Source: PVC group bacterium (GTDB lineage: Bacteria; Verrucomicrobiota; Kiritimatiellia; CAIKKV01; CAITUY01). From it: a stretch of DNA of 64,000 nt. How positions within the stretch are numbered: the stretch's first letter is position 1; every line of letters begins with the position of its first letter. Under the pieces are notes generated by a model. That model worked only from the letters and a program-made list of their open reading frames with translations. It did no database searches and was not told the DNA's origin. Made by a program: the position numbers and the translations under genes. This document shows, in pieces, positions 1-9,499 of the stretch. The stretch covers positions 124,001-188,000 of the forward strand of contig CAMBRF010000001.1 of the NCBI GenBank assembly GCA_945870225.1, written 5' to 3'.

Positions 1-1661
1 TCGCCACGCAAGTGGCGGAGGAAGTACATAAACTTTCCATACACAAACGGGGAGTCCATGCGGTTCCCATCTATGGCGGGGCCTCCTATGATCGCCAGCT
101 GTTTGAGCTGAAAAAAGGGGTTCACATTGTAATTGGAACACCGGGTCGGATCCTGGATCATATCGACCGTGGCACACTGAAGCTGAGCCAGGTCAAACTG
201 GTCGTGCTGGATGAGTCGGACCGTATGCTCGATATGGGTTTCCGTGATGATATAGGAAAAATCCTTGATGCCACCCCGGCGGAACGCCAGACCGTTTTCT
301 TTTCAGCGACCATGTCGCCGCCGATTCGCGATTTGATTAAACGTTATTCGCGTGAACCCAAAACCATTCGCATGGACCAGAAGATCGCCACCGTTGCCGC
401 CATTGAGCAGTGGTATTACGAAGTTCAGGCGGTTCACAAATTATCGGCATTATTGCGCCTGATTGACTATCATGCCTTTCGGCTGGGAATCATCTTTTGT
501 AATACGCAGCGCATGGTTGACGAACTTACCGATGCTTTGATTGCTCAGGGGTTTTCGGCGGATCGCCTTCATGGCGGCATTCCCCAGGTTCAGCGCACCC
601 GCGTGATGAACAAGTTCAAGAAGGCCGAGTTTGAGTTTCTTGTGGCCACGGATGTTGCCGCCCGCGGCATTGATGTGGATGACCTGGAGCTCGTTGTGAA
701 CTTTGATCTTCCTTACGACGCGGAAGACTATGTTCACCGGATCGGACGGACCGGTCGTGCAGGCAAGCGGGGTGTAGCCATCACCTTCGTGTCCGGGCGT
801 GATATATATAAGCTCCCCTACATTGAGCGTTATACCCGCACCCGGATCATAAGGGGAAAGATGCCGACCGTTGGCGAGGTGGAAGGGAAGCGGACAGATG
901 TTTTGCTCGAGAAGGTCAGGATTGTTTTGAACAGTACGTCGTTCGCGGCGCAGATGCCTCTCGTGGATCGTCTTCTGGAAGAAGGGTTCACCTCGACGGA
1001 TATTGCCGCCTCGCTGTTTGTGATGGCAACGGGAGCCGGAGGTGATAGCGATCCCATTCCCTCTGCTAAACCAAACCCAGCGCTGGCAGCCAGGGAGGGG
1101 AGCCGTCCCCTTGTTCAAGTTCCTGTGACCGGTTCCAATCCTGAACCCCCGGGCGGGCGCCCCCCTCCTGCGCCTCGGGCGACGCCGCGCCGTCCCGCTC
1201 AAAGCCCCGCCGTCAACCCGGTGCCTGTCGCGGTGGAGCCGTCCAAAGAGCGTGCTTCCCAAAAAGGGCACACAGAACCCAGAGCCCCACGCCAGAAGAC
1301 GATGGAATCCGGTATTCCCCTTAACGAGGAACCCATTCCCATCCTGCGTCTGGCCTCGACCGGCAGTCAATGGGTGCGCCTGAGTGTGGGCTGGCGGGAT
1401 AAAACTAATCCCAGAGCGATTGTCGCCCTGCTCGGGGAAAAACTGGATGTGCCGGCACCCCGTGTCGGTATGATTGAACTAACTGATACCCAGTCTTTTG
1501 CCCAGGTAGGGAAGGAGTACCTTGCCCTGCTGAAGAACGGTCCGTTGCGTGTGGATTCCAACTTTGGTTCTATCACGCTTTCTCTGCTCCCGGAGAAGGC
1601 GGCGGCACAGCAGAAGACGAAGCCGCAAGCGAAGGGGATGCCTAGAACTCAAAGAACGTAG
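1..1661 (+). CDS. DEAD-box-family ATP-dependent RNA helicase (5' truncated by window), DbpA/CsdA-like C-terminal region
   Basis: Open from base 3 (ATQVAEEV.. continues motif Ib side); GTPGR, LDESD (motif II variant), FFSATM, HRIGRTGRAGKRG motifs; Pro-rich linker then C-terminal RNA-binding-like domain. Confidence 0.93.
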   Translation, partial: ATQVAEEVHKLSIHKRGVHAVPIYGGASYDRQLFELKKGVHIVIGTPGRILDHIDRGTLKLSQVKLVVLDESDRMLDMGFRDDIGKILDATPAERQTVFFSATMSPPIRDLIKRYSREPKTIRMDQKIATVAAIEQWYYEVQAVHKLSALLRLIDYHAFRLGIIFCNTQRMVDELTDALIAQGFSADRLHGGIPQVQRTRVMNKFKKAEFEFLVATDVAARGIDVDDLELVVNFDLPYDAEDYVHRIGRTGRAGKRGVAITFVSGRDIYKLPYIERYTRTRIIRGKMPTVGEVEGKRTDVLLEKVRIVLNSTSFAAQMPLVDRLLEEGFTSTDIAASLFVMATGAGGDSDPIPSAKPNPALAAREGSRPLVQVPVTGSNPEPPGGRPPPAPRATPRRPAQSPAVNPVPVAVEPSKERASQKGHTEPRAPRQKTMESGIPLNEEPIPILRLASTGSQWVRLSVGWRDKTNPRAIVALLGEKLDVPAPRVGMIELTDTQSFAQVGKEYLALLKNGPLRVDSNFGSITLSLLPEKAAAQQKTKPQAKGMPRTQRT

Positions 1662-1943
1662 CGCCATAGTCCGCTGGGCAGGTTCGGTTTGTCGACAAGG
1701 TGACTTTATTCCCGCAATCGGGGTTCTGTTCAGGCTTCTCTATGTGAGCCATTATCGCCGGGTGTCCTCCATGCGTTCCCGGATTAATACGCGGATCATC
1801 GTGGAGTTTGAGTCCGATAAGCGCATGGGTTTGGCCTATCTGACTCACCGTGAGATCCGCACGGGATGTGAAGGGGTCGCACACCGTGCGGGAGTTTGAC
1901 TTCGGACTTGCCCGCGCTGATCATTTGTCGCAATCTTCCGCTC

Positions 1944-3941
1944 ATGAAATACTTAGGTTGTGCTTATTATCCTGAATACTGGGGTTTGGATCGCGTGCCG
2001 GTAGATGCCGCTCTGATGAAGGCCGCATCGGTCAATGTCGTGCGGATAGGTGAATTTGCCTGGGCGCGTATGGAGCCGGAAGACGGGCGGTTCGATTTGG
2101 ACTGGCTCCACCGAACGGTGGAAATTCTAGATGCTCACGGCATCAATGTGCTGATGTGTACGCCGACCGCCACCCCGCCCGCCTGGCTGACCTGTTCCCA
2201 TCTTGAATCGCGGTTTATGCGTGCTGATGGCAGGCGCCTGGAACATGGTACCCGGCGGCACTACTGCTACACGTCGGAAATTTATCGACATTTCACCCGT
2301 CGGATCGTCGAAAAGCTGGCCTCCGAATTTTCACGCCATTCCAATGTGGTGGGGTGGCAAATCGACAATGAGCCTGATTTTATCGAAACAGGCTTCTGTT
2401 ATTGCGAGAACTGCCAGCAGGCTTTTCAAGCATGGCTGAAAAAACGTTATGGAACCCTTCCGGAATTGAACCGCTGCTGGGGGACTGGTTTCTGGTGTAC
2501 GGATTATTCGGCTTGGGATCAGGTGCGTTTGGCGCCCCCCGGGCTTGCCCCCGCAAGGGTTTTCGATACCAGGCGGTTCGCCAATGCGCAGATGTCGGAT
2601 TTTCTGCTCATGCAGGCGGATATCCTCAAGCGCCTTCACCCGAAGTCCGTCGTCTCTACTAATCTCAACGGAGAAGTGTTTACCGACCTGGATTTTGGCA
2701 ATCTTTTCGAAAAGTTGGACGTCGCCTTCAAAGACCTCTATTTCGACATCTGCACCATGGACGTGAACTCCCTCATTATGGACCAATTCCGGTCCTTCAA
2801 GCCGGGTCAGTCCTATTGGGTGACCGAAACCGGAGCTGGGATGTGCGGCAACGGCCGGCCCGCCCACAAAGGACAGTTCAATGCGTGGATGTGGAGCAAC
2901 TACGCGCATGGGGCGGATGCACATGTTGTTTTCCGCTGGAGGACCTGTCTCTCCGGTCAGGAACAGAATCTTGAAGGCATGCTTGAGCATTCGGGCCACC
3001 CGGGGCACCGCTATCAGATCATCAAGGAGGCATTCGGGGATATGCGTAAGCTTACGGCCCAGCTTGGCACCTTGCCCCTTCCGGAAGCCGCTGTCGCCCT
3101 GATTCATGACTATGACACGATGTGGGGTTACAAATCGGCGAATATCGGCAGCCAGATAGGCTATGAACGCACCTTTACTGAAATTCACAAGCAATTTTAT
3201 CGGCGCAATGTGAGGGTGGATGTTGTTTCTCCCCAAGCAGATTTATCGCGCTATTCGCTGGTGATCCTGCCGTCGCTGGTCATGATCAAGCCTGAGTTTG
3301 CGCAGCGGCTGAAGGAGTTTGTTGCCGGCGGCGGCGTTGTGCTGGCGCAGGGGCAGCTCGGTATGCGTGATGATCATAACAGTTACCTGTCATACGATGG
3401 ACCCGATCACTTGCAGGAGCTTTTCGGGCTCAGGATCCATGGCGGTATGTATCTCTACAGTTGTGTGGGGCCCGAGGAAACCCCCAGCAAGCCGACTGAT
3501 TTTAAAACCCGGATCGGGGGACAACTCGACGGGCAGGTCGTCTGCGGTTCAGCCTCCGTTTGGTTGGGTGACCTCGTCGGGCAGGGGGGCAAGGCTCTCT
3601 TAAGCGTGCAGGAGGATCTCTTTGAGGGTCAGCCGGCGGTTGTTGAGCGGGCCACGGGCAAGGGCTTGGCGGTCTATGCGGCGGCGATCCGAATGGATGA
3701 CGATTTGACGGGGGCGCTGTACGAATATGTTTTGAACAAAGCCGGTGTTGCCTTCCGTCGTGACGTCCCTCTGCACGTGGAAATCATCAATCGAGGCCCT
3801 GTTGTCTTTGCGATTAATCACAGCGGGCAGCCTGTCGAATTGGCGTTAAACATTCGCGGGACGGTTCTGCGCGGATCCTTTAAGGACGGAAAGGCCAGTT
3901 TGCTGCCGTATGATGTGGTGATTGTCGATACCCGAGTCTAA
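1944..3941 (+). CDS. beta-galactosidase, glycoside hydrolase family 42-like
   Basis: MKYLGCAYYPEYWGLDRVPVDAALMKAASVNVVRIGEFAWARMEPEDGRFDLDWL..., WQIDNEP, VTETGAG; start moved to internal ATG at 1944. Confidence 0.93.
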   Translation: MKYLGCAYYPEYWGLDRVPVDAALMKAASVNVVRIGEFAWARMEPEDGRFDLDWLHRTVEILDAHGINVLMCTPTATPPAWLTCSHLESRFMRADGRRLEHGTRRHYCYTSEIYRHFTRRIVEKLASEFSRHSNVVGWQIDNEPDFIETGFCYCENCQQAFQAWLKKRYGTLPELNRCWGTGFWCTDYSAWDQVRLAPPGLAPARVFDTRRFANAQMSDFLLMQADILKRLHPKSVVSTNLNGEVFTDLDFGNLFEKLDVAFKDLYFDICTMDVNSLIMDQFRSFKPGQSYWVTETGAGMCGNGRPAHKGQFNAWMWSNYAHGADAHVVFRWRTCLSGQEQNLEGMLEHSGHPGHRYQIIKEAFGDMRKLTAQLGTLPLPEAAVALIHDYDTMWGYKSANIGSQIGYERTFTEIHKQFYRRNVRVDVVSPQADLSRYSLVILPSLVMIKPEFAQRLKEFVAGGGVVLAQGQLGMRDDHNSYLSYDGPDHLQELFGLRIHGGMYLYSCVGPEETPSKPTDFKTRIGGQLDGQVVCGSASVWLGDLVGQGGKALLSVQEDLFEGQPAVVERATGKGLAVYAAAIRMDDDLTGALYEYVLNKAGVAFRRDVPLHVEIINRGPVVFAINHSGQPVELALNIRGTVLRGSFKDGKASLLPYDVVIVDTRV

Positions 3942-3968
3942 TCGGAATTCAGGGTATTTTCGTGAGGG

Positions 3969-4053
3969 TGGTGGTGGGATAAGGATTTGAACCTTAGTAG
4001 GCATAGCCAGCAGATTTACAGTCTGCCCCGTTTGACCGCTCCGGAATCCCACC
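3969..4053 (-). tRNA. tRNA-Tyr (anticodon GTA), CCA encoded
   Basis: Reverse complement GGTGGGATTCCGGAGCGGTCAAACGGGGCAGACTGTAAATCTGCTGGCTATGCCTACTAAGGTTCAAATCCTTATCCCACCACCA: 7-bp acceptor stem GGTGGGA/TCCCACC, anticodon loop CTGTAAA, long variable arm, GGTTCAAATCC T-arm. Confidence 0.93.
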
Positions 4054-4159
4054 GTCTGAAAAAGAGGCGTAATAATGACTTGCCGGAGGGGCGGGAGCAA
4101 GTCAAAAATGACCGACGTGGCAATTGCTGGGACGATGCGAACGGGAGTCCTGAGGGTTC

Positions 4160-4558
4160 ATGAATATATTTGTTTACGGGCCTTTAATGTTTCCAGAAAT
4201 CATACAGGCCATTATCGGTCGGAAAATTTCTTTTCGGGCAGGTCTGCTCCGGGGGTACGTTCGGGTGGGGGTGCGAGACCAGCCTCAGGCCGCGATGATT
4301 CCGTTTCCCGATACCAGTACGCAGGGGCTCGTATATCTCGAGGTGGACAAGGTTGCGTTAAAGAACATGGATGTTTATTTGGGTAAGTTTTTTGACCGGG
4401 TTGAGGTTAACATCGAGACGGATGGCGGCGAGTGGATTGAGGCCGAGACGCATGTCTTTAAATTGAGCAAAAGAAAGCTCCTGTCGTCCAAGCCGTGGGA
4501 TGAGGATGAGTTTCGCCGGAAGCATCTATCCAAATTTATTCAGGTTGATGTCTCATGA
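4160..4558 (+). CDS. gamma-glutamylcyclotransferase-like (AIG2/GGCT family) protein
   Basis: N-terminal MNIFVYGPLMFPEI... typical of GGCT/AIG2 fold. Confidence 0.75.
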   Translation: MNIFVYGPLMFPEIIQAIIGRKISFRAGLLRGYVRVGVRDQPQAAMIPFPDTSTQGLVYLEVDKVALKNMDVYLGKFFDRVEVNIETDGGEWIEAETHVFKLSKRKLLSSKPWDEDEFRRKHLSKFIQVDVS

Positions 4559-4854
4559 TCGAAAAGAGTGCGACCGTTCAGAATTCGGCAGGTATTCATT
4601 GCCGGCCCTCGGCGGTGATTGTGACGGCTGTCATTGACTACCCGGGGAGCGTGAGGATGACTTGCGACGCAGGGGAAGTGGACCTGCGTTCGTTGTTGTC
4701 TCTGGTTTCTCTGGGACTAGATGCCGGTTCGCGAGTATGTATAAACGTGTCGGGGCCCGATGAAGAAGTGTTCTGTGACCGACTGGTCGAGATGTTCGAA
4801 CGCCGATACGACTTCGCGGAACGTCTGGAAGACAGCCCGATGGCGGGATATTAA
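4555..4854 (+). CDS. HPr-family phosphocarrier protein
   Basis: GIHCRPSAV active-site His motif and RSLLSLVSLGL resembling the Ser46 region of HPr; overlaps the previous stop by 4 bp. Confidence 0.8.
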   Translation: MIEKSATVQNSAGIHCRPSAVIVTAVIDYPGSVRMTCDAGEVDLRSLLSLVSLGLDAGSRVCINVSGPDEEVFCDRLVEMFERRYDFAERLEDSPMAGY

Positions 4855-4908
4855 CGGATACCCTGCGCGAATCCCGCTCGCCTTCACGGCGGTAATCAAA
4901 CGCCAGGG

Positions 4909-5706
4909 TTACTTGTTTGCCGGGGCAGGGGTGTCCGGGGTGGCGACCACCGGTTTTTCGGGTGCGACGACCACAGGGGCCAAAGGCTGTTCCGCGACAG
5001 TAGCCGCTGGAACGGTCTCTTTTTTCTCTTCCTTGACGACATCAGCTTTGACCGGTTCTGCGGCTACGGGCTCGACGACTATCGCTTCGGCTTTCACTTG
5101 GGGCTTGGCCTGTTCTTGAATCGGAGCCGGCGGCATGACGATGTCATCAGCCGATTTGGGTTTGGCGGCTTCCACTTCATTGCCAGGAGCGCCCCACCGA
5201 CCATAACGGCGACGGTCGACGTTCTTATCGGTCAGGACCAAACCATTCAGTTGCGCCAGCCATTTCCACTGACGGGGACTAAACTTCAGGGTCGCATTCA
5301 TTTCGTTAAGCAGAACGCTTGTTTCAAGCGAAGTGATGCGTTGTACATTGGTGCACCAAGTCGGGGTGGCGGATAACGTTTCGGGGAGGGTTGAACTGTC
5401 GCCAAGCAGGATCAGATGCTTGGGATCGCCCGACATGAAACTCCCCGTTGAATAGTTAGCTGCACTCATGGGGAGCCATTCCATTCCGTTCCAACTATGA
5501 AGAAGCAATTCCGTTGAGGCGGCGTTATTGTTGTAGGCTACCAGACCCACGTCCTTGATATGGGCAATCTGGTTGGCCAATTCCACCAAACGGCGTCGTG
5601 CGGGCAGCACAATAATGGTGGAGGGGGTGGCCACTCCGGCAATAAGTTCCAGACCGGCCATCATCGCCACTATCGCCATTACGCCAAACAATTTCGTTCG
5701 TTTCAT
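4909..5706 (-). CDS. secreted/membrane-anchored hypothetical protein with Pro/Ala/Val/Lys-rich C-terminal tail
   Basis: MKRTKLFGVMAIVAMMAGLELIAGVA signal-like N-terminus; GGAG SD before ATG (reverse strand); low-complexity tail. Confidence 0.7.
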   Translation of the reverse strand: MKRTKLFGVMAIVAMMAGLELIAGVATPSTIIVLPARRRLVELANQIAHIKDVGLVAYNNNAASTELLLHSWNGMEWLPMSAANYSTGSFMSGDPKHLILLGDSSTLPETLSATPTWCTNVQRITSLETSVLLNEMNATLKFSPRQWKWLAQLNGLVLTDKNVDRRRYGRWGAPGNEVEAAKPKSADDIVMPPAPIQEQAKPQVKAEAIVVEPVAAEPVKADVVKEEKKETVPAATVAEQPLAPVVVAPEKPVVATPDTPAPANK

Positions 5707-5769
5707 AGTTAAATCTCCAATCAAATCTGATCTGAATCTAGCGATAGCTCGAGGGTAATGCAAGATCTA

Positions 5770-6984
5770 TCAAGCCGGTTTTCCCAGTGCTTTCCGAAAC
5801 TCGGATGTCAGCATGGGAACAACGGTGAAAAGATCCCCGACAATCCCATAAGTGGCCATCTTGAAGATTGGCGCATCCGGGTCCTTGTTAATGGCAATAA
5901 TGATATCCGCGGACTGCATCCCTGCGAGATGCTGGATTTGGCCGCTGATCCCTACGGCGATGTAGATCTTTGGACAAACCGTTTTTCCGGTCTGTCCCAC
6001 CTGGTGCGAGTAGGGGATCCAATTGGCGTCAACAGCGGCCCGTGAGGCTCCCACACCGGCACCCAGCGTTTCCGCCAAGGCACGAAGGAGTGAGAAGTTC
6101 TCGGGGGCCTGAAGGCCGCGTCCGCCCGAGACGATGATGTTCGCCTCGGCGATATTCATGGTCGTCTCGACTTCCGGGGCAAACTTCAATCGGTGGGCCT
6201 TGGTTTTTAACAGGACGTCCGCGATGGTCTCCATCGATACCCGCCCTTTGCGATGGGGGTCGATTTCGGCCTCCTTCATGACCTTGTGCCGAACGGTGGC
6301 CATTTGCGGTCGGGCGTTGGGCGTTTCAATAGTGGCCATGATATTACCGCCAAAGGCCGGCCGGGTTTGGAGAAGGTTTCTGGAGTTCGGATCGATTGCG
6401 AGGGCCGTGCAATCGGCCGTCAACCCCGCTTTAACCTTCACGGCGACGCGCGAGACCATGCTGCGGCCGATCGTGGAAGCGCCGCACAGGAAGATGCTCG
6501 GTTTATGGCGTTGCACCATGTCCACCAAAACGGCGGCATACGACTCGTCCTGAAAATGAAAGAGTTCCGGCCGGTCGGCCAAGTAGACCGTGTCGGCACC
6601 CCGGCTGATCAATTCGGACGCCTTGGATTCGATGTTGTGCCCAAGCAGGACGGCGCAGAGTTTCATGCCCAGTGCATCGGCCAGTTTACGGCCTTCGCCG
6701 AGCAACTCGAAGGTTATGGACTGAATGATGCCATCATGTTGTTCCGCGAAAACCCAGACATCCTTGTAGGCGGAAAGGTCGTGCGTGGGGGCGGCTTTTT
6801 CCTTCATCCAGATCGAGTCAAACTTGCACGCCTCGACGCAGGCGCCGCAGAGCGTGCATTTCATCAGATCGATGACGGGGACCTCCTTGCGCTCTTTCTG
6901 GGCCAGGGCTCCAAAAGGGCAGACCTTTACGCAAAGACCGCAACGGACACATTTATCGGCAAGTATCTTGATAGGGTCGCTCAT
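5770..6984 (-). CDS. etfA: electron transfer flavoprotein alpha subunit with N-terminal 2x[4Fe-4S] ferredoxin domain
   Basis: CVRCGLCVKVCPF...CTLCGACVEACKF then EtfA domain with VSGGRGL and SRAAVD...GQTGKTVCPKIYIAVGISGQIQHLAGM. Confidence 0.94.
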   Translation of the reverse strand: MSDPIKILADKCVRCGLCVKVCPFGALAQKERKEVPVIDLMKCTLCGACVEACKFDSIWMKEKAAPTHDLSAYKDVWVFAEQHDGIIQSITFELLGEGRKLADALGMKLCAVLLGHNIESKASELISRGADTVYLADRPELFHFQDESYAAVLVDMVQRHKPSIFLCGASTIGRSMVSRVAVKVKAGLTADCTALAIDPNSRNLLQTRPAFGGNIMATIETPNARPQMATVRHKVMKEAEIDPHRKGRVSMETIADVLLKTKAHRLKFAPEVETTMNIAEANIIVSGGRGLQAPENFSLLRALAETLGAGVGASRAAVDANWIPYSHQVGQTGKTVCPKIYIAVGISGQIQHLAGMQSADIIIAINKDPDAPIFKMATYGIVGDLFTVVPMLTSEFRKALGKPA

Positions 6985-6994
6985 AGTAGACTCC

Positions 6995-7789
6995 TCAGTT
7001 GGCGGCGCCCAGGACGGCGTCTTTAAGTTTGGCAACGAGTTGGGAGACCATCTCTTCCGGTTCACCCTGCAACATCTGTCCACCCTGGCGGGGGGCCGGG
7101 GTGAAAATCTTAACGACTTTGGTCGGGGATCCTTCAAGCCCGAGGCATTTGGCTTCGGCCAGCAGATCGGCCGCTTTCCAGGATGTGATGACGGCCTTTT
7201 TGGCGTTCATTTTCCCTTTCAGCGACGGGAGGCGCGGTTCATTGATCTCCTTGACCACGGTCAGGATGCAGGGAAGGGGAGATTCGACCGTCTCGATGCC
7301 ATTTTCCATCAAGCGTTCGGCAACGATCCGTTCAGCGTCCTGGTGCTCGATCTTTCGGACATAGGTAATCTGAGGCAGGTCGAGATGGGCGGCAATTCCG
7401 GGCCCGACTTGCGCGGTGTCACCGTCGGAGGCCTGCTTGCCGCAGACAATGATGTTATAGTCAGAGATTTTCTTGATGGCCATAGCCAGTGTGTAGCTCG
7501 TGGCCCAGGTGTCGCTGCCTGCGAAGGCTCGATCCGAGACGAGAATGGCTTCGTCGGCGCCCATTGAAATCGCCTCCCTGAGCGCGGATTCAGCTTGAGG
7601 TGGCCCCATGGTCAGGACTGTTACGGTCCCTCCCAGACGCGCCTTCATGCGAAGCGCCTCCTCGATGGCGTACATATCGAAGGGATTGATGATCGAGACG
7701 ACACCTTCCCTCATCAACGTATTGGTTGCGGGGTTGATTTTAACGTCCGTTGTTTCAGGAACCTGCTTGATACACACAACGTATCGCAT
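6995..7789 (-). CDS. etfB: electron transfer flavoprotein beta subunit
   Basis: MRYVVCIKQVPETTDVKINP...NPFDMYAIEEALR...CGKQASDGDTAQVGPGIAAHL. Confidence 0.95.
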   Translation of the reverse strand: MRYVVCIKQVPETTDVKINPATNTLMREGVVSIINPFDMYAIEEALRMKARLGGTVTVLTMGPPQAESALREAISMGADEAILVSDRAFAGSDTWATSYTLAMAIKKISDYNIIVCGKQASDGDTAQVGPGIAAHLDLPQITYVRKIEHQDAERIVAERLMENGIETVESPLPCILTVVKEINEPRLPSLKGKMNAKKAVITSWKAADLLAEAKCLGLEGSPTKVVKIFTPAPRQGGQMLQGEPEEMVSQLVAKLKDAVLGAAN

Positions 7790-7964
7790 GTTGCTCTCCT
7801 CTTAATCTTTCAAAAACGCGGGCATTATATGGAGAATGGAGACGTATGCAAGCCTGATGTCCCTTCGTATTTATGGCTTGTCAACCCAGCGGATGATTTG
7901 TAGTAATCACGGCGCTCTGAAAACCCGCACTCGGCTTTTTGATCAGCTAAAAAGGAAACTGTTT

Positions 7965-9257
7965 ATGTTGCAGACAAGGAAAACACCCGGCGATACGAAG
8001 TGGTTCGTGAATGATCGGTTTGGAATGTTCATCCATTGGGGGCTTTATTCCATGCCGGCCCGTCATGAGTGGGTGCGCCATAACGAAGCGATCAGCGACG
8101 AGGTCTACGACTCCAAATATTTCAAGCGATTTGACCCGGATCTTTACGACCCCGTTCAATGGGCCAAGGCCGCCAAACAGGCCGGCATGAAGTATTTTGT
8201 AATCACCACAAAGCATCACGAGGGCTTCTGTCTCTGGGATTCAAAGGTCACCGATTACAAGGCCACGCGTACGCCCGCCAAGCGCGACTTGCTGAAGCCG
8301 ATGGTCAAGGCCTTTCGGGCCGAAGGCATCAAAGTGGGGCTGTATCATTCCCTGATTGATTGGCATCACCCCCAGTTCATTCTCGACCCTCACCTGGGTC
8401 CCTATCGCGCCCATGCTGATCGCGAAAAAATGAACAAGGGCCGCAATCAGGCGAAATATGCCGAGTATCTCCACAAACAGGTGCGCGAGTTGTTGACCGG
8501 GTTTGGTGATATTGACATCCTTTGGTTTGATTTCAGCTATCCCAAACCGGATGGCAGCGGCAAAGGTAAGGATGACTGGCAGAGCGAAAAACTTTACAAG
8601 CTGATCCGGAAACTGCAGCCGGATGTTATTCTCGATGACCGTCTGGACCTGCCGTACGGGTGGGATATCAAGACTCCAGAGCAGTATCAGCCGCGCGAGT
8701 GGCCCAAGGTGGACGGGCAACCGGTGGTTTGGGAGGCTTGCCAGACATTTTCCGGATCATGGGGATATCATCGCGACGAGGCGAGTTGGCGCAGCGTGGA
8801 TGAGTTGACCCGCACTTTGATTGACTCCGTCAGCAAAGGCGGCAACCTGCTGTTGAACGTCGGGCCGACCTCCCGCGGCGAAATTGATGAACGCGCCACC
8901 GACCGGCTGCAGGGCATCGGTGAGTGGATGAAACGGCATAACCGCTCGATCTACGGGTGCACTCAGGCGCCCGAGGAATTCAAGTGTCCGCAGGATTGCA
9001 GGTTGACGTATAACCCCACGACCAACCGGTTGTACGTCCATGTGTTTGCCTGGCCGTTCAAGCACCTCTTTCTCGATGGGCCCGCCTCCCGGGTTGAATA
9101 CGCTCAATTACTGAATGACGGAAGCGAGATTGATATGAAGTTGGGCGACTGGTACGCGAATCAGGGGCTTACCGCCGAGCGATCGGTTGTTTTTAACATG
9201 CCGGCACAGCGCCCCAACGTGACCGTGCCCGTCATTGAGTTGTTCTTGAAAAAGTGA
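7965..9257 (+). CDS. alpha-L-fucosidase, glycoside hydrolase family 29-like
   Basis: WFVNDRFGMFIHWGLYSMPARHEWV..., TTKHHEGFCLWDS, DILWFDFSYP, GGNLLLNVGPTSRGEI; AAAGGA SD before ATG 7965. Confidence 0.92.
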   Translation: MLQTRKTPGDTKWFVNDRFGMFIHWGLYSMPARHEWVRHNEAISDEVYDSKYFKRFDPDLYDPVQWAKAAKQAGMKYFVITTKHHEGFCLWDSKVTDYKATRTPAKRDLLKPMVKAFRAEGIKVGLYHSLIDWHHPQFILDPHLGPYRAHADREKMNKGRNQAKYAEYLHKQVRELLTGFGDIDILWFDFSYPKPDGSGKGKDDWQSEKLYKLIRKLQPDVILDDRLDLPYGWDIKTPEQYQPREWPKVDGQPVVWEACQTFSGSWGYHRDEASWRSVDELTRTLIDSVSKGGNLLLNVGPTSRGEIDERATDRLQGIGEWMKRHNRSIYGCTQAPEEFKCPQDCRLTYNPTTNRLYVHVFAWPFKHLFLDGPASRVEYAQLLNDGSEIDMKLGDWYANQGLTAERSVVFNMPAQRPNVTVPVIELFLKK

Positions 9258-9328
9258 CCGGCATTGACAAAACGGGAGGGGAGCAGGCATAATCCCTGCC
9301 GTTGTTGAATCATTAGGAGGAGAAGATC

Positions 9329-9499
9329 ATGTCGTATATTATCTCAGACAAGTGCACGAAATGTGGCAGCTGTGCGCCCGTTTGCCCGCAGGAAGCCATT
9401 ACTGAAGGTGATAAGCAGTATGTGATTGACGCTGATAAATGCGTCGATTGCGGTCTCTGCGCCGGTGAATGCCCGGTCGAGGCCATTTCGCCCGCGTGA
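9329..9499 (+). CDS. small 2x[4Fe-4S] ferredoxin, 56 aa (absent from supplied ORF track)
   Basis: Manual translation MSYIISDKCTKCGSCAPVCPQEAITEGDKQYVIDADKCVDCGLCAGECPVEAISPA*; SD AGGAGG upstream. Confidence 0.95.
   Translation: MSYIISDKCTKCGSCAPVCPQEAITEGDKQYVIDADKCVDCGLCAGECPVEAISPA

Noticed and set aside
450-1370. 306-aa minus-strand ORF overlapping the helicase
   Set aside because: Antisense to a strongly conserved CDS, with low-complexity Arg-rich translation typical of G+C-rich shadow ORFs.
1549-1899. 116-aa plus-strand ORF and 80-aa minus ORF between helicase and GH42
   Set aside because: No homology features, overlaps helicase 3' end; no support as genes.
2331-3236. 301-aa minus-strand ORF
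   Set aside because: Antisense shadow of the GH42 gene, no recognisable domain.
9266-9296. TTGACA-N19-ATAATC upstream of ferredoxin as promoter
   Set aside because: Spacer too long for a confident sigma70 call; not reported as a feature.
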